Virus record (IMG/VR): IMGVR_UViG_3300042390_000615
Location: 1 to 41,505 of that record
Source of the DNA: a virus
Reading direction: 5' to 3' (one strand)
Length of the DNA: 41,505 bases
A model generated the notes under the pieces. The model made no database searches. It was not told where the DNA came from and saw only the letters and a list, made by a program, of their open reading frames with translations. Shown here piece after piece: positions 40,093 to 41,505 of the stretch. The translations under genes and the position numbers were made by a program. The stretch's first letter is position 1. Each line of letters opens with the position of its first letter.

Positions 40093-40202
40093 AACAAGAA
40101 GTAAAGAATTGGACTCGGGTGGGACTGACCCCTTCCACCCTCTTAATCTACCAGAAAAAAGTTCCAGTGCCCGTTTAGTGTGCCACCCCTACAAGTGGCA
40201 CA
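40093..40202 (-). promoter_or_regulatory. Repeated promoter/leader module, copy C
   Basis: In minus-strand order: the TGTGCCA-N10-TGGCACA dyad (40202-40179), ACTAAACGGGCACTGG, TGG-TAGATT (40153-40145), and a leader hairpin GGGTGG-N11-CCCACCC. Stem bases agree with copies A and B while the loop differs. Confidence 0.7.
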
Positions 40203-40205
40203 TCA

Positions 40206-40526
40206 TCAATAAGAATAAGCAGAACTTACATAATCATCATATGCTGCCTCTGCGTATCCTTCATTGATTCCATCAAGAATTTCATCGTTAGAAGGAAGTT
40301 CTTTATCGACTTGATTCCAATAATAAAGAATAGTCTCCAATGCAAGTTTGCTATCAAGTTCCCACTCATAATCATAATTAGGATAAAGTGGATCTACCGG
40401 ATTATTTGAATGCTCTGCTTTGATACTCTTTACCTCATCCAAAACATCAAGATAATCAAGAAAATCTTGAGGAAGATTATTCCATTCTTCTTGAGTTTCA
40501 GGATAGTTGATGATTTGACGATTCAT
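40206..40526 (-). CDS. Acidic hypothetical protein (106 aa)
   Basis: A 106-residue, very acidic protein: MNRQIINYPETQEEWNNLPQ DFLDYLDVLDEVKSIKAEHS ... EILDGINEGYAEAAYDDYVS SAYSY. It is predicted to be mostly helical. The strong negative charge recalls DNA-mimic or host-factor inhibitors of phages, but no family is recognised and this is speculation. Confidence 0.75.
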   Translation of the reverse strand: MNRQIINYPETQEEWNNLPQDFLDYLDVLDEVKSIKAEHSNNPVDPLYPNYDYEWELDSKLALETILYYWNQVDKELPSNDEILDGINEGYAEAAYDDYVSSAYSY

Positions 40527-40551
40527 AATTTGTAGTGCCTCGCTTGCTCTT

Positions 40552-40761
40552 TCAGTTTTCAGGTGAAGTTGTGTAATCTATTTTATAGATGCACCAACCA
40601 ATTTCATCACTAATCATATCTACAATTTCCTCTTCATCATCAACAATCCACTCACTATCAAGAACAGATTGAATCAGTCCTTTTTGATAATTCATATCAG
40701 GGGGACAATCACAAACATCATCAGTGAAATCAATTTCGATTGAATTAACTTTGACTTTCAT
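40552..40761 (-). CDS. Small acidic hypothetical protein (69 aa)
   Basis: A 69-residue protein: MKVKVNSIEIDFTDDVCDCP PDMNYQKGLIQSVLDSEWIV DDEEEIVDMISDEIGWCIYK IDYTTSPEN. An early beta hairpin, a CDCPP turn and an acidic helix are visible, and the end WCIYKIDY is a further strand. No family is recognised. Confidence 0.75.
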   Translation of the reverse strand: MKVKVNSIEIDFTDDVCDCPPDMNYQKGLIQSVLDSEWIVDDEEEIVDMISDEIGWCIYKIDYTTSPEN

Positions 40762-40788
40762 TTAAGTTTAGTGAGTGAGTGAGTGAAA

Positions 40789-40974
40789 TTAGGCAGAAAT
40801 TGAAGAAAGTGGTTTGAAATCATAACCATAATTTCCTTCGATTGCTTCATAAACAATCACATTTTCTCCTGAGAGTTCCACACTCCAATCAAGTGCAGAT
40901 TCCGTTGCTTCAAAAACATCATCAAACCATTCTGCATCTTCAAGAATGAATGTAACAGGACAAGCAATGAACAT
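40789..40974 (-). CDS. Small hypothetical protein (61 aa)
   Basis: A 61-residue acidic protein: MFIACPVTFILEDAEWFDDV FEATESALDWSVELSGENVI VYEAIEGNYGYDFKPLSSIS A. ATG 40974 is used; an upstream extension would need a TTG at 40983. It looks like a small alpha/beta fold. It directly follows the tRNA. Function unknown. Confidence 0.72.
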   Translation of the reverse strand: MFIACPVTFILEDAEWFDDVFEATESALDWSVELSGENVIVYEAIEGNYGYDFKPLSSISA

Positions 40975-40999
40975 TGAAGTCAAGAATAAAGGAATAGAG

Positions 41000-41071
41000 T
41001 AGCAATGGGTGGAATCGAACCACCGACGTAGAGGGTATGAATCTCTTGTTCTACCACTGAACTACATTGCC
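41000..41071 (-). tRNA. tRNA with anticodon CAU (Met or Ile2)
   Basis: A 72-base cloverleaf on the minus strand: acceptor GGCAATG/CATTGCT, D arm GTTC-AGTGGTA-GAAC, anticodon arm AGAGA-TTCATAC-CCTCT (anticodon CAU), variable loop ACGTC, T arm GGTGG-TTCGATT-CCACC, discriminator A. No CCA is encoded. A31-C39 is mismatched and G1-U72 is a wobble pair. It lacks the initiator marks (C1-A72 mismatch, three G-C pairs in the anticodon stem), so it is elongator Met or lysidine-modified Ile2; sequence alone does not decide. Confidence 0.93.
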
Positions 41072-41078
41072 CCACAGA

Positions 41079-41096
41079 GGGGAGAATAATCTCCCC
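41079..41096 (-). other. Short hairpin between the 65-residue gene and the tRNA
   Basis: GGGGAG-N6-CTCCCC forms a perfect 6-bp G/C stem. No T-run follows on the minus strand, so it may be a processing site or barrier rather than a classic terminator. Confidence 0.5.
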
Positions 41097-41109
41097 CCAA
41101 AATTAAAAC

Positions 41110-41307
41110 TCAGACTGCAGCAAGGTATGCTTCAATCTCATCATCATTCTCGGGACAGTCAGCAATCGCAAGATCTTCACAAACTTGCTCACGGGTGAGT
41201 TCAGTTTGATCAGGAACAATCACATCAAGAATGTCCAGAATCTGATTACCAGTAGCACCCTTGCGGAGCATACCGAGCATCACATCTTTAGAGAAATCAA
41301 CAGACAT
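41110..41307 (-). CDS. Small conserved-type hypothetical protein (65 aa)
   Basis: A 65-residue protein: MSVDFSKDVMLGMLRKGATG NQILDILDVIVPDQTELTRE QVCEDLAIADCPENDDEIEA YLAAV. The motif SKDVMLGMLRKGATGNQILD recalls short cyanophage proteins (from memory). ATG 41307 is preferred because the longer frame to 41472 reads through leader module D with a Pro/Gly-rich, unlikely N-terminus. Function unknown. Confidence 0.8.
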   Translation of the reverse strand: MSVDFSKDVMLGMLRKGATGNQILDILDVIVPDQTELTREQVCEDLAIADCPENDDEIEAYLAAV

Positions 41308-41425
41308 TTTAGTTTGATTTAGTTTGACGTTTGTGGGGTGAGTTGGTTGCCCTTCCCTCACCACCCATATACAATACCACGGAACCGACCCAGCAGGGGG
41401 TTTAGTGGTCAGTCCCCCAACTGGC
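41308..41425 (-). promoter_or_regulatory. Repeated promoter/leader module, diverged copy D
   Basis: It retains CTGTGCCAGTTG, ACTAAAC, TGG-TATTGT (41379-41371) as the extended -10, and a leader stem GGTGAG / CTCACC. The second arm of the dyad is altered. It stands before the 65-residue gene as copies A-C stand before theirs. Confidence 0.45.
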
Positions 41426-41468
41426 ACAGTGCTAGGGTTTGGGCAGAAGGCACCAGGGGAACCTAGAC

Positions 41469-41505
41469 TCATTTGAGTCCCAAACGAGAACCCTTGCGGC
41501 GCAGG
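41469..41505 (-). CDS. Possible C-terminal end of a gene entering from the right
   Basis: A minus-strand frame entering from the right edge reads LRRKGSRLGLK followed by TGA at 41471-41469. A basic end with a GSRxGxK pattern is plausible for a real gene. Only about a dozen codons are visible, so this is tentative. A GACTC/GAGTC hairpin covers the stop. Confidence 0.3.
   Translation of the reverse strand, partial: LRRKGSRLGLK

Noticed and set aside
41308-41472. N-terminal extension of the 65-residue gene to position 41472
   Set aside because: The extension (Pro/Gly/Val-rich) is the translation of leader module D; the Met at 41307 fits the sizes and starts of the other module-driven genes.

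Overview
The window looks like part of the genome of a marine T4-like cyanophage (contractile-tailed, Kyanoviridae-type). Evidence: AT-rich DNA, tightly packed genes, a run of recognisable T4 tail and neck homologues (gp25, gp6, a gp7-like giant, gp8, gp13, gp14, gp15, gp16), T4-type late promoters (TATAAATA and close variants) before several of them, and the small hypothetical genes and zinc-finger or DUF2786 proteins typical of cyanophage early regions. The host is inferred; no photosynthesis gene is visible. Almost every gene is on the minus strand, so the window reads biologically from right to left. The only + strand gene is a homing-endonuclease-like HNH gene.

Right part (about 35.2-41.5 kb, minus strand): about twenty small genes, mostly unrecognised, many joined by ATGA-type stop/start overlaps. 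It also holds a DUF6011-type zinc-finger protein, a DUF2786 protein and one tRNA with anticodon CAU. Four transcription units are preceded by copies of one repeated promoter/leader module: a TGTGCCA-N10-TGGCACA dyad, an ACTAAA box, an extended -10 and a GGGTGG...CCCACCC leader hairpin.

Middle part (about 32.7-34.7 kb): an unusually gene-poor stretch for such a compact genome. It holds one 55-codon ORF, minus-strand sigma70-like promoters, an orphan late promoter, two related hairpins with compensatory arm differences, four copies of a 28-bp sequence phased every 72 bp, and a chain of further inverted repeats. At its right edge a perfect consensus sigma70 promoter points at the HNH gene, whose leader carries TTAAGG repeats and ends in a strong hairpin just before the start codon. 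This is the most unusual region of the window.

Left part (32.7 kb down to 1): a string of small conserved-type genes and a GT-A-type glycosyltransferase, then the late virion module in transcription order: two small proteins, gp25, gp6, a 4164-residue gp7-like baseplate protein, gp8, a DUF4815 baseplate/fibre protein, a protein starting with the DPLAQTF module, three small proteins, neck proteins gp13 and gp14, tail terminator gp15, small terminase gp16, and a coiled-coil repeat protein that runs off the left edge. gp25, gp6, gp7 and gp8 should build the baseplate wedge, gp13/14/15 the neck and tail top, and gp16 takes part in DNA packaging. A glycine-rich GSGYT-type beta module recurs in gp14, gp8, the DPLAQTF protein and the gp7-like giant.
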